64,000 bases of DNA from Pseudomonas marginalis (GTDB lineage: Bacteria; Pseudomonadota; Gammaproteobacteria; Pseudomonadales; Pseudomonadaceae). The stretch's first letter is position 1, and each line of letters opens with the position of its first letter. The notes under the pieces were generated by a model, which saw only the letters and a list, made by a program, of their open reading frames with translations, was not told the origin of the DNA and did no database searches. A program made the position numbers and the translations under genes. This document shows positions 1-7,385 of the stretch, piece after piece. Location: assembly GCF_001645105.1 (NCBI RefSeq), contig NZ_LKEG01000025.1:48054-112053 (forward strand), in the 5' to 3' direction.

Positions 1-1
1 C

Positions 2-175
2 ACCGGTTGGGCCGATAAAGTCACCGACCCGGCAGGCCGTAAAGCGGCTCAAGAGCTGAATAAAATCGCTATCTCGCCGGACGACATTGGTCGCGCAGTG
101 GTGTATGCACTGAATCAGCCTGAAAACGTCACCGTCAACGACCTGATCATTTCGCCGACCCGCCAGGATTGGTAA
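2..175 (+). CDS. C-terminal part of a short-chain dehydrogenase/reductase (partial)
   Basis: The frame is open from the left edge and stops with TAA at 173-175, giving the last 57 residues. The tail contains a segment of the form ISPDDIGRAVVYALNQP followed by VNDLIISPTRQDW. This is the usual end of classical SDR enzymes: the helix after the active site, then a short strand reading like the (I/V)xPTxQ motif. The catalytic residues lie outside the window, so the substrate cannot be stated. The partial length and the lack of the Rossmann motif limit certainty. Confidence 0.7.
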   Translation, partial: TGWADKVTDPAGRKAAQELNKIAISPDDIGRAVVYALNQPENVTVNDLIISPTRQDW

Positions 176-197
176 GTCATAAGCGTTGAAATCACCC

Positions 198-233
198 CGC
201 CCAGGCACCGACGCAACGCCGTGTGCCTGGGCG
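198..233. terminator. Stem-loop after the SDR gene
   Basis: An 11-base perfect inverted repeat (CGCCCAGGCAC, 198-208, with 223-233) encloses a 14-base loop. It lies 23 bases after the SDR stop codon. There is no T-run after the stem, so it is either a weak or factor-assisted terminator or an mRNA 3' end protector. Confidence 0.5.
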
Positions 234-281
234 CTACAGGATCCGTCCTGTCTCCCCCTGTAAAAGCAATGAGACCCTTCA

Positions 282-1577
282 ATGACACACCGTATTTTGA
301 TTGTCGGCGGTGGCGCTGGCGGTCTGGAACTTGCGACGCGTTTGGGCAAGACCCTTGGCAAGCGCGGCACCGCTCACATCACCCTCGTTGACGCCAACCT
401 CACGCACATCTGGAAGCCACTGTTGCATGAAGTCGCGGCGGGCTCACTCAATGCCCACGATGACGAGTTGAACTACGTGGCCCAGGCCAAGTGGAACCAC
501 TTCCATTTCCAACTCGGCCGCATGAGCGGCCTGGACCGTGCCGCCAGATCCGTTCGGCTTGCACCTACCCTGGATGGCGCCGGCCGGCAGTTGGTGCCTG
601 AACGTGTTTTGAACTATGACACCCTGGTCATCGCCGTCGGCAGCACCACCAATGATTTTGGCACCGTCGGTGCGGCACAGCACTGCCTGTTCCTCGACAC
701 CCGCCAGCAAGCCGAACGCTTCCATCAGCAGTTGCTGAACCACTACCTGCGTGCTCAGGCGCTCGGCGTTGCGGGTGAGAAAATCCGTGTGGCGATCGTC
801 GGTGCCGGCGCAACGGGCGTGGAGCTGGCTGCCGAGTTGCACAACGCTGCCCATGAGCTGGTGGCCTACGGGCTGGATCGCATTCAGCCGCATGACATGC
901 ACATCACCTTGATAGAAGCGGGCGACCGAGTGCTGCCAGCGCTGCCCAAGCGCATCAGCGATCCCGTGCACCGCACGCTGGAAAAACTGGGGGTGACCGT
1001 GATGACAAACGCTGCCGTCAGTGAGGTTACTGCCGAACACCTTAAAACCCGCAACGGAGAATTGATCGAGGCCAACCTCAAGGTGTGGGCAGCCGGTATT
1101 CGTGCGCCGTTCTTCCTCAAGGATATTGATGGCCTGGAGACTAACCCCATCAACCAGCTGAAGGTGCGACCCACGTTGCAAACCACGCTGGACGACAATA
1201 TTTTTGCGTTCGGTGACTGTGCCGCGTGCCCACAGCCGGGGAGTGAGCAGAATGTGCCGCCGCGCGCTCAGGCCGCTCACCAGCAAGCTTCGATGCTGGT
1301 CAAGAGCCTGCAGGCCCGGCTTGAAGGTAAAGCTTTGCCGACTTATGTCTACAAGGACTATGGCTCGCTGGTCTCGCTGTCACGCTTTTCGGCGGTGGGT
1401 AACCTGATGGGTAAACTGACGGGCAGTGTGACGCTGGAGGGATGGTTGGCGCGGGTGTTCTATGCATCGCTGTACCGCATGCACCAGGTCGCGCTCTATG
1501 GACTGGTGCCTACCGCATTGCTGATGTTGGGTAACCGCCTGGGACGAGGCACCGAGCCTCGGTTGAAACTGCACTAG
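282..1577 (+). CDS. ndh: Type II NADH dehydrogenase (NDH-2 family FAD enzyme)
   Basis: Predicted 431-residue single-subunit flavoprotein that passes electrons from NADH to quinone at the inner face of the cytoplasmic membrane without pumping protons. Seen in the sequence: an N-terminal FAD dinucleotide fold (ILIVGGGAGGLELA, about residues 5-18), a second NADH-binding fold (VAIVGAGATGVELAAEL, about 170-186), the FAD-contacting FAFGDCA segment near residue 310, and a hydrophobic amphipathic C-terminus that would anchor the protein. Length matches the bacterial Ndh family. The start is the first ATG of the frame; the ribosome site before it is weak. A stem-loop follows the stop. It stands alone between the SDR tail and a convergent operon. 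Confidence 0.9.
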   Translation: MTHRILIVGGGAGGLELATRLGKTLGKRGTAHITLVDANLTHIWKPLLHEVAAGSLNAHDDELNYVAQAKWNHFHFQLGRMSGLDRAARSVRLAPTLDGAGRQLVPERVLNYDTLVIAVGSTTNDFGTVGAAQHCLFLDTRQQAERFHQQLLNHYLRAQALGVAGEKIRVAIVGAGATGVELAAELHNAAHELVAYGLDRIQPHDMHITLIEAGDRVLPALPKRISDPVHRTLEKLGVTVMTNAAVSEVTAEHLKTRNGELIEANLKVWAAGIRAPFFLKDIDGLETNPINQLKVRPTLQTTLDDNIFAFGDCAACPQPGSEQNVPPRAQAAHQQASMLVKSLQARLEGKALPTYVYKDYGSLVSLSRFSAVGNLMGKLTGSVTLEGWLARVFYASLYRMHQVALYGLVPTALLMLGNRLGRGTEPRLKLH

Positions 1578-1590
1578 ATCATTCACTGGG

Positions 1591-1619
1591 AGAGCGCAGC
1601 GCCTTGCGGGCTGCGCTCT
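1591..1619. terminator. Bidirectional hairpin between convergent genes
   Basis: AGAGCGCAGC (1591-1600) pairs perfectly with 1610-1619 across a 9-base loop. It lies between the ndh stop (1577) and the stop of the leftward aldo/keto reductase gene (1627), so it probably serves both strands. The T-run is only two to three bases. Confidence 0.55.
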
Positions 1620-1626
1620 TGGCGTG

Positions 1627-2661
1627 TCAGCGCGGGGTTTCGCCAGGCACCGGTGCGTGTTCAGGAATAAGTTTCTGCTGCTTGAGCTGTGCCCAAAATG
1701 CGCCGGGGATCCGTGTCGAAAACGCTGCGACGTTCTGCTGAACCTCCGCCACCGACTGAGCGCCGAACACCAGCGCCCGTACAGCTGGGTGGCAGGCGCA
1801 AAACTGCAACGCTGCAGCCGACATCGCCACACCATGGTCGGCGCAGATCGACTGTATGACAGCCACGCGCGCTGCGATGTCGGCCGGAACGGCACGATAA
1901 TCAAACATTGCGTCGGGACGTGCACCCATCGCCAGCACGCCTGAATTGAAGGCGCCTGCCGCGATGATCGAAACGTCGCGACGTTGCAATTCATCAAAAT
2001 GCCCGTTGAGTGGCTCATGGTTGAGCAGCGTATAACGGCCGGCAATCATCGCACAGTCGAGGGCGAACTCCCGCGCCACCTCCACGACCACTTCGGTTTC
2101 ATTGACACCCAGGCCAACGGCAGACACCACCCCTGTGCTGCGCAGTTCGTCCAGCGCCTTGAATCCACTCTCACGGATCTGATTCCAATAAACTTCAGCC
2201 CGTCGACCATGCCAGGCACGTCCCAGATCGTGCACCAGGAGTACGTCGATACGATCCAGGCCGGAGCGCTCAAGGCTGTGGTCCACCGAGCGCATGAATC
2301 CGTCATAGGTATAATCGTACTGATAGTGAGGGTTGTGCAGGAACCATCTTGAGTCCGCCGGGCGCTGGGCAGCCGGGATGTCGCCGGTGTCGAGTACCCG
2401 GCCTACTTTGGTGCTGACGACCACATCGTTGCGTATATTCAGTTCGCGTAACGCACGACCCAAGGTGTATTCCGCGCGGCCAGTGCCATACATCGGTGCC
2501 GTGTCAAAATAGCGGATACCCGCTTCATGAGCTGACTGCACGATGGCCAGCGCCTGGTCGTAATCGATGTGGGCGTTATAGCCGATCTGCACCGTGCCCA
2601 AGCCGACGGCACTGAGTGCCACGTTGGATTGACCGAGCGGGCGTTTCTCGATGGGGTTCAT
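1627..2661 (-). CDS. Aldo/keto reductase (D-threo-aldose / L-fucose dehydrogenase-like)
   Basis: 344 residues with the full (beta/alpha)8 aldo/keto reductase signature. Visible features: GLGTVQIGYN near the N-terminus, the catalytic Asp-Tyr region FDTAPMYGTGRAEYTLGRAL (about residues 53-72), the lysine strand VVSTKVGRVL (about 82-91) and the HD pair in LLVHDLGR. This layout is shared with D-threo-aldose 1-dehydrogenase and pyridoxal 4-dehydrogenase relatives. The gene is last in a leftward operon and its ATG overlaps the stop of the flavin reductase gene (TAATG), implying translational coupling. The physiological substrate is not evident; an NAD(P)-linked oxidoreductase acting on the product of the flavin enzymes next to it is an inference. 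Confidence 0.85.
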   Translation of the reverse strand: MNPIEKRPLGQSNVALSAVGLGTVQIGYNAHIDYDQALAIVQSAHEAGIRYFDTAPMYGTGRAEYTLGRALRELNIRNDVVVSTKVGRVLDTGDIPAAQRPADSRWFLHNPHYQYDYTYDGFMRSVDHSLERSGLDRIDVLLVHDLGRAWHGRRAEVYWNQIRESGFKALDELRSTGVVSAVGLGVNETEVVVEVAREFALDCAMIAGRYTLLNHEPLNGHFDELQRRDVSIIAAGAFNSGVLAMGARPDAMFDYRAVPADIAARVAVIQSICADHGVAMSAAALQFCACHPAVRALVFGAQSVAEVQQNVAAFSTRIPGAFWAQLKQQKLIPEHAPVPGETPR

Positions 2662-3248
2662 TACGTGTCCTCCTTTGTCGCGACGTCCAACGCTTCTCCG
2701 ATCGCATAAAAGTGGCCACCTGCGATGTAGTGCAGGCTACGAAAGTCCGGGTGCGCACGCTCAAAGTGCCAATGGCCGTCGCTGAATACCCGTGTGTCGG
2801 CCCAGGCAGCGACGACTTCACCGATAAACAGGTCGTAGGTCGACTGGTTGTGCGGTTCGGGCAAAAGTTTGCACGCAAGCCAGGCTGAGCAGCCGGCCAC
2901 GAATGGCACGTCATGGCCGCTGATACTGAATAGCTCCACGCCGCTATGAGCCAGCTTCTGTGGATCTTCCTGCAGGCTGACGCTGCCGACATCGCGGGTC
3001 AATTGCAGCTGTGCCACGGTGGGAACCTGAATCACAAAGAGGCCGCTACGCTCTACCAGTTCGCGGGTTTTGGCGATCTTGTCCAGCACCACAGTGACTT
3101 TGGGCGGTGAGAAATCCAATGCACAGGCCCATGCCGCGGCCATCACATTTCGAGTATCCTCGTGTTGAGCAGAAACCAGCACGGTGGGACCGTGGTTGAT
3201 CAGCCGATAAGCTTTTTCAAGCGGCACTTCGGCAAGGTGGTCGTGCAT
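2661..3248 (-). CDS. Flavin reductase-like FMN-binding protein
   Basis: 195 residues starting MHDHLAEV. This start is preceded by TCTGGAGTTACG, a clear ribosome site; an upstream in-frame ATG (3308) would overlap the previous gene and lacks such a site. The sequence has the split-barrel flavin reductase pattern: VLVSAQHEDTRNVMAAAW, then FSPPKVTVVLDK, then TRELVERSGLFVIQVP, typical of FMN-binding reductases that supply reduced flavin or reduce a substrate directly. Its neighbours include a luciferase-like flavin oxidoreductase transcribed divergently, which could use reduced FMN made here. The partner assignment is inferred from position. Confidence 0.85.
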   Translation of the reverse strand: MHDHLAEVPLEKAYRLINHGPTVLVSAQHEDTRNVMAAAWACALDFSPPKVTVVLDKIAKTRELVERSGLFVIQVPTVAQLQLTRDVGSVSLQEDPQKLAHSGVELFSISGHDVPFVAGCSAWLACKLLPEPHNQSTYDLFIGEVVAAWADTRVFSDGHWHFERAHPDFRSLHYIAGGHFYAIGEALDVATKEDT

Positions 3249-3304
3249 CGTAACTCCAGAAAAATTGAACCCCGCATCCATTGCTGGAGCGGGGTAGGGC
3301 ACAT

Positions 3305-3754
3305 TCACGCGGTGGCGGTTTGGTTCAGGTAAACCTGGAGGCTTTCATGACCACCGACAATGAGCGACTCGATGGTCGAGGTCCATTGCCCCTCTGGGTC
3401 AGGCTCGCGCGTATCGAAGGTCGCAGACCACAGAATCACGGTTTCGTCCTTGCCAGTCAACGGGATCAGGCGCACGGTCAACACGTAGTTGTCGACGGGC
3501 AGTGGCGCTTCAACGAAACGGTAGGAGAACTGCAGATTTACCGCGTCTATCGACAACAACTGCTCGCGCAGAATGGCGCCATCCTGCAACGTCAGCCGAC
3601 GGATGCAACCGACCAGACCGTCCGGCTGACCGTCTTCGATGACGCTCTGCGGGATCGCCGGGTGCCACTGGCTGATTTTCCCGAAGCGCTTGAGTACATC
3701 CCAAACGCGCTCGGCGCCGCCGTCTACAACGGCGCTGTATTCAACTTTTGCCAT
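3305..3754 (-). CDS. SRPBCC (polyketide cyclase / START-like) family protein
   Basis: 149 residues. The opening segment AKVEYSAVVDGGAERVWDVL followed by FGKISQWHPAI is the standard N-terminal strand-helix of SRPBCC hydrophobic-ligand-binding folds (PYR/Bet v1-like). The ATG at 3754 is preceded by an AAGGTG ribosome site. No metal or catalytic motif is evident. Family members bind, isomerise or protect small hydrophobic ligands. It lies between an NTF2-like gene and the flavin reductase gene in one operon, so it probably handles the same unknown metabolite. Confidence 0.8.
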   Translation of the reverse strand: MAKVEYSAVVDGGAERVWDVLKRFGKISQWHPAIPQSVIEDGQPDGLVGCIRRLTLQDGAILREQLLSIDAVNLQFSYRFVEAPLPVDNYVLTVRLIPLTGKDETVILWSATFDTREPDPEGQWTSTIESLIVGGHESLQVYLNQTATA

Positions 3755-3798
3755 GATTTATCACCTTAAGAAACAGCATTGCGTTCAGGCCGCTCGGA

Positions 3799-4185
3799 TC
3801 AGCCTTCGAACTGGTGATAAACCTTGGCGATCACCTTCCAGGTGCCGTCGATTTTGATCAGTGTCAGGTAATCGTTGTAGTCGGCGCCAATCGCGTCCTT
3901 TTCCATGTCCACCCGTACCACGGCGGTGGTTGGGGTGATCGCCAGCACGTCCAGGCGAGTGCTGATATCCGGGGCCTTGCCATTAGTGCGGACGAAGTCG
4001 AACAGATTGCTGATCGGGCCGCCCAGCAGTTTGCCGTTGGTGAAGCCGTACATCACCGCTTCCTTGTGGAAGGCCTGCTCCAGCACTTCCGGGCTGCCGG
4101 CACGCAGGCCGTCTGCGTATTGCTGGGCCACGGCGACAACGGCGTTGTAGTCCTGGGTGGGTACTGCCTTGATGTTCTTGCTCAT
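3799..4185 (-). CDS. NTF2-like / putative lumazine-binding protein, copy 1
   Basis: 128 residues starting MSKNIKAVPTQDYN. The start at 4185 has CAAAGGAGTTTGACC before it, while the longer upstream frame has none. The sequence follows the cone-shaped NTF2 fold of the Lumazine_bd_2 group: YNAVVAVAQQYADGLRAG, FHKEAVMYGFTNGKLLGGP, TTAVVRVDM and WKVIAKVYHQF. It is a clear paralogue of the gene just upstream (4242-4625), with matching landmarks in the same order. No catalytic residues can be assigned. A ligand-binding, isomerase or dehydratase-like role in the cluster's pathway is possible. Confidence 0.8.
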   Translation of the reverse strand: MSKNIKAVPTQDYNAVVAVAQQYADGLRAGSPEVLEQAFHKEAVMYGFTNGKLLGGPISNLFDFVRTNGKAPDISTRLDVLAITPTTAVVRVDMEKDAIGADYNDYLTLIKIDGTWKVIAKVYHQFEG

Positions 4186-4241
4186 GGTCAAACTCCTTTG
4201 CAGGGTTTTGGCGCCAATGGGGCGCGGTTCAAGCGGGTGGG

Positions 4242-4625
4242 TTAAGGAGCAACGTGGGTGTGGTAGATCTTGCTGATGACGGTCCACTTTCCATCAACCT
4301 TCAGCAGGTTGAAGAAATCGGTGAAGCAGAAGCCGGAGATGTCATTGGTATCGATACGTGCGCTGGCAGCGGTGCCCACGATATCGACGTTGACGATGGC
4401 ACCTTTGGCTTCCGGTGACGGCCGGAAGGCGCTGTCGATGATGTCGAACAGACCTTGGATCGGGCCTCCGGTCAGCTTGCCTTCGCCATCTACACCAAAG
4501 ATGGTGGCCTGCTCGCTGAAGGCAGGTTTCATGATGCTGCTTTTGGCTTGCTTGCCACCTTCGTTGTAGTGGTTCAGCACCGTGACGATGGCGTTGTAGT
4601 CTTCGACGTAAGTTGGGTTGCTCAT
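4242..4625 (-). CDS. NTF2-like / putative lumazine-binding protein, copy 2
   Basis: 127 residues starting MSNPTYVEDYNAIVTVL. The ATG at 4625 follows CTAGGAGTAACACC, a good ribosome site. Landmarks match its tandem neighbour: YNAIVTVLNHYNEGGKQ, FSEQATIFGVDGEGKLTGGP, SARIDTNDISG and WTVISKIYHTH. The two copies differ at many positions, so the duplication is old and they may form a heteromer or act on related ligands. The gene starts just after the end of the TVP38 gene (4636). Confidence 0.8.
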   Translation of the reverse strand: MSNPTYVEDYNAIVTVLNHYNEGGKQAKSSIMKPAFSEQATIFGVDGEGKLTGGPIQGLFDIIDSAFRPSPEAKGAIVNVDIVGTAASARIDTNDISGFCFTDFFNLLKVDGKWTVISKIYHTHVAP

Positions 4626-4635
4626 GGTGTTACTC

Positions 4636-5328
4636 CTAGTTTGAAGAGGGTTGAAGAAGGGCTTGGTTGATTGCTTTGCGTGCATATCGAGCGATGGTCA
4701 GTAAGGCGATCAATGCAACGACCAGTCCCGCCCAAGTCATCATTTGAGTCGAGCGATTGGTCGTTACCTCGCCACTGATTATCTGTGTGACATCAGCCGC
4801 CAGAGAGCCCAGATACGCATACAGAAATGTTCCAGGGAGCAGGCCGATCCAGGTCGCCAGGAGGAATTCTCGACGGGTGATTCGGCTGGCTCCGAGTCCG
4901 TAGCTCAGCGGAGCGAACGGCACGATGGACGCCAGGCGCAAGAGGAAAACAATTCGAAAACCTCCAGACTCGATTGCGCGGTCGACCGCCGCTGATGTGG
5001 GGCTGTTCACCAGGCGTCGTTTGACCCAAGGGCGCAGAAGCGATCTGCCCAAGGCGAACGCGACCGCTGCAGACAGCAAACCAGCGGGCGAGATGAGCAG
5101 CGTTCCCCACATCGGGCCGTACAAAAAACCGGCGAGCGCCGTGAGCACCGAGGCGGGTACGAAGGCGACCGTGCCCACCACAAATATCGCGGCATACAGC
5201 GCAATCCCGACAACGTCTAGCGAGCGAATAATCTCGATCCACTGCGCGATGTGGTGTACGGCGAGGTCTATCACGTTGCCTATCCCATTCATTCGGTCGG
5301 TGGGAATGCTTCCCGTCCGGCACATCAC
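4636..5328 (-). CDS. TVP38/TMEM64 family membrane protein
   Basis: 230 residues, several hydrophobic segments, and the family core: FVPASVLTALAGFLYGPMWG, then LLSAAVAFALGRSLLRPW, then FRIVFLLRLASIVPFAPLSY and a glycine-rich LPGTFLYAYLGSLAAD. These are the VTT/SNARE-associated landmarks shared with DedA relatives. The family sits in the cytoplasmic membrane; its substrate is generally unknown. The start is uncertain: ATG at 5328 or 5292, neither with a strong ribosome site. A predicted promoter at 5370-5398 would leave a leader of about 35 bases before 5328. First gene of the leftward operon. Confidence 0.85.
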   Translation of the reverse strand: MMCRTGSIPTDRMNGIGNVIDLAVHHIAQWIEIIRSLDVVGIALYAAIFVVGTVAFVPASVLTALAGFLYGPMWGTLLISPAGLLSAAVAFALGRSLLRPWVKRRLVNSPTSAAVDRAIESGGFRIVFLLRLASIVPFAPLSYGLGASRITRREFLLATWIGLLPGTFLYAYLGSLAADVTQIISGEVTTNRSTQMMTWAGLVVALIALLTIARYARKAINQALLQPSSN

Positions 5329-5342
5329 TGAAAGCTATTTAG

Positions 5343-5356
5343 GTAGCGACCGCTAC
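5343..5356. promoter_or_regulatory. Operator-like palindrome A (GTAGCGACCGCTAC)
   Basis: Arms GTAGCG and CGCTAC flank a two-base centre. It shares the pattern TAGYGAYCRCTA with palindrome B, whose centre is 30 bases away, about three helical turns. It covers the region where transcription from the leftward promoter would begin. Short palindromes of this size suit a TetR-type dimer; the protein itself is not encoded nearby. Confidence 0.6.
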
Positions 5357-5369
5357 ATATTATGTGTAT

Positions 5370-5398
5370 TTTATAGTGATCACTACAGTTAGTGTCAA
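5370..5398 (-). promoter_or_regulatory. Predicted sigma-70 promoter for the leftward operon
   Basis: Read on the minus strand, TTGACA (5393-5398) is followed after exactly 17 bases by TATAAA (5370-5375), a near-consensus promoter pointing at the TVP38-to-aldo/keto-reductase operon. A perfect palindrome lies within its spacer and a second one just after the expected start point, which suggests repression. Confidence 0.65.
5374..5385. promoter_or_regulatory. Operator-like palindrome B (TAGTGATCACTA)
   Basis: A perfect 12-base palindrome inside the -35/-10 spacer of the leftward promoter and upstream of the rightward genes. It matches palindrome A under the common pattern TAGYGAYCRCTA, which makes chance occurrence of the pair unlikely. 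Confidence 0.65.
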
Positions 5399-5484
5399 GA
5401 CATTTGCTGTCGGTGTTGGTGAAGGCGAAGTGGACGTTCGACGGTGCTTTGCGATCAATGCCTGACGGCCTGCTGGAGAGCACC

Positions 5485-6330
5485 ATGACGCAAAAGTTTT
5501 ACGCACAGGACACCTGTTTCTACAGCTCCATGGGCACCTACAGTTTTGAGGACCGGTGCGAGATGACTAAGGCGGTGGGTTATGACGCCACCTATCTTTC
5601 AATCTGGGAGGGACGCAACTGGGCAGCTGTCCAGCAATTGAGCAGCGTCAAGGAGCGTTACGACCTGGAGGTAGCGGGCATCTATGTGGTGCTCAACCTG
5701 CGCCTAGGCGTAGAGGCGGAGCAGAACGCGGGCATCTATCAGATGCTGAAAGTGGCACCGCCAGGCTCCACCGTTGAATTGGCGATTAAAACCGCGGGGG
5801 ACTTCGCGCGTTCGGATCCTGCGGGCGATGAGCCTGTGGTGCGCTGGTTGGCCGAAGCCTTGTCTATCGCGCAGCAGCGCAATATCCGCATCCTGATCTA
5901 CTCGCATTTACTGCACTGGAGCGAAAAGCACGACGACGCCCTGCGTATTTGTGAGCGACTCAATCACCCCAATCTGGGGATCGTTTTCTGCGGCTACCAC
6001 TGGTACGCCGGCGACGGCGAGCGGCTGGGCGCCACGCTCAGGCGGGCGCTGCCTTTTCTCAAGCAAGTGAATCTTTCAGGTTCACGCCGCAGCCCTCTGG
6101 GCTGGGGCCAGACCGCGACCATTGAAACCCTCGACCAGGGCGAAATGGACAATTTTGCGGTCATGGCGCTGTTGAAGCGGTTGGGTTACGACGGCTATAT
6201 CGGTTGGCAAGGATGGGATGAAAGCGGCGATGCCTTTACCAAGCTGCGCAAGTCGCTGGAGGCCCTGCGCAGCATGGACGAGCGCGTGCGCAAATTCCCG
6301 CATTGGGCCCGTCACGTCGATCATCAATAA
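5485..6330 (+). CDS. Sugar phosphate isomerase/epimerase-like TIM-barrel protein
   Basis: 281 residues from ATG 5485, chosen because CTGGAGAGCACC precedes it; an in-frame ATG at 5392 lies within the operator/promoter region and is unlikely. The sequence reads like AP endonuclease 2-type TIM barrels: YDATYLSIWEGRNW, RNIRILIYSHLLHW, LGIVFCGYHWYAGDGE, FLKQVNLSG and YDGYIGWQGWDESGD. The clustered His, Asp and Glu residues fit a divalent-metal isomerase/epimerase site. The substrate is unknown. First gene of the rightward half of the divergent cluster; the next gene starts 9 bases on. Confidence 0.8.
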   Translation: MTQKFYAQDTCFYSSMGTYSFEDRCEMTKAVGYDATYLSIWEGRNWAAVQQLSSVKERYDLEVAGIYVVLNLRLGVEAEQNAGIYQMLKVAPPGSTVELAIKTAGDFARSDPAGDEPVVRWLAEALSIAQQRNIRILIYSHLLHWSEKHDDALRICERLNHPNLGIVFCGYHWYAGDGERLGATLRRALPFLKQVNLSGSRRSPLGWGQTATIETLDQGEMDNFAVMALLKRLGYDGYIGWQGWDESGDAFTKLRKSLEALRSMDERVRKFPHWARHVDHQ

Positions 6331-6339
6331 GGAGTTTTT

Positions 6340-7317
6340 ATGTTTTCGTTGTCCAGTACACCGTACCAGGCGTTACCGGGTTTTCGTCGGACCTTCCAGC
6401 CTGGGAAACTGACCCTCGGTTTGTTTTTTCCGATAGAGGCTTACGAGGGCGATATGCCCACAATGCGCAACCAGGTCGCGTTGGCTCAGCAGGCGGAAAA
6501 GGCCGGTTTTGCCTCCTTATGGTTTCGTGATGTCCCGCTGCGCGATCCGACGTTTGGCGATGTCGGGCAAATCTACGACCCCTGGACTTACCTGGGCTAT
6601 CTTGCCGGGCAAACCCGGGATATCGCACTGGGAACCGCCGCGATCGTTGTTCCCATTCGTCATCCGCTCCATTTGGCCAAGGCTGCAGCGAGCATCGATC
6701 AACTCAGCGGAGGCAGGTTGTTGCTCGGCGTGGCTTCTGGCGACCGTCCGGTGGAATACCCTGCTTTCAATGTGGAATCCCACAGCCGTGGGGAGCGATT
6801 CGTCGAGCATCTGGAGGTTATGCGCAAATCCCTCAGCACTCAGTTCGAACCGATTCGCTGGAGCGAGGGCGAGCTGAGGCATGCAGACCTGGTGCCCAAA
6901 CCCTCAGGCCAATCCATTCCATTACTTATCACCGGCAGTAGTCGCCAGACATTGCAGTGGATCGCCAGGGAAGCCGACGGTTGGATCTCTTACCCGCGCG
7001 CCTTGGATAAGCAAAGGGATATCGTTCGCCTCTGGCACGAGACTGTGCGCGAGCAGGCAGGCGATGCCTTCAAGCCATTCAGTCAGTCCCTCTTTATCGA
7101 CCTGACCCTCGACCCCGATACTGCCCCCACACCTATTCACCAAGGCTTCAGGTTAGGCCGCAATGCACTGCTGGAGATGCTGCACACCCTTCAATCCTTC
7201 GGGGTTAACCACGTGATGATCCAGCTCAAATATGGGCAGCGCTCGGCCCCGGAGGTTCTGGACGAATTGGCAGAGTTCATCGTGCCGCAATTTCCCGCGT
7301 TGACACGAGGTGTCTAA
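6340..7317 (+). CDS. LLM-class (luciferase-like) flavin-dependent oxidoreductase
   Basis: 325 residues; the ATG follows AATAAGGAGTTTTT. Landmarks of the bacterial luciferase-like monooxygenase fold are present: LTLGLFFPIEAY, AQQAEKAGFASLWFRDVPL, IALGTAAIVVPIRHP, QLSGGRLLLGVASGDRP and PLLITGSSRQTLQWIAREADGW. Such enzymes use FMNH2 (or F420 in other lineages) to oxygenate or dehydrogenate a substrate. The flavin reductase gene (2661-3248), transcribed from the other side of the same control region, is a plausible electron supplier. Nothing in the sequence fixes the substrate. Confidence 0.88.
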   Translation: MFSLSSTPYQALPGFRRTFQPGKLTLGLFFPIEAYEGDMPTMRNQVALAQQAEKAGFASLWFRDVPLRDPTFGDVGQIYDPWTYLGYLAGQTRDIALGTAAIVVPIRHPLHLAKAAASIDQLSGGRLLLGVASGDRPVEYPAFNVESHSRGERFVEHLEVMRKSLSTQFEPIRWSEGELRHADLVPKPSGQSIPLLITGSSRQTLQWIAREADGWISYPRALDKQRDIVRLWHETVREQAGDAFKPFSQSLFIDLTLDPDTAPTPIHQGFRLGRNALLEMLHTLQSFGVNHVMIQLKYGQRSAPEVLDELAEFIVPQFPALTRGV

Positions 7318-7385
7318 GCTGCATCAACCATTGTTACTCAAAGGTAAAGACTGTCGTTTTACAAGGCTGTAAACAGGAGAGCGTC

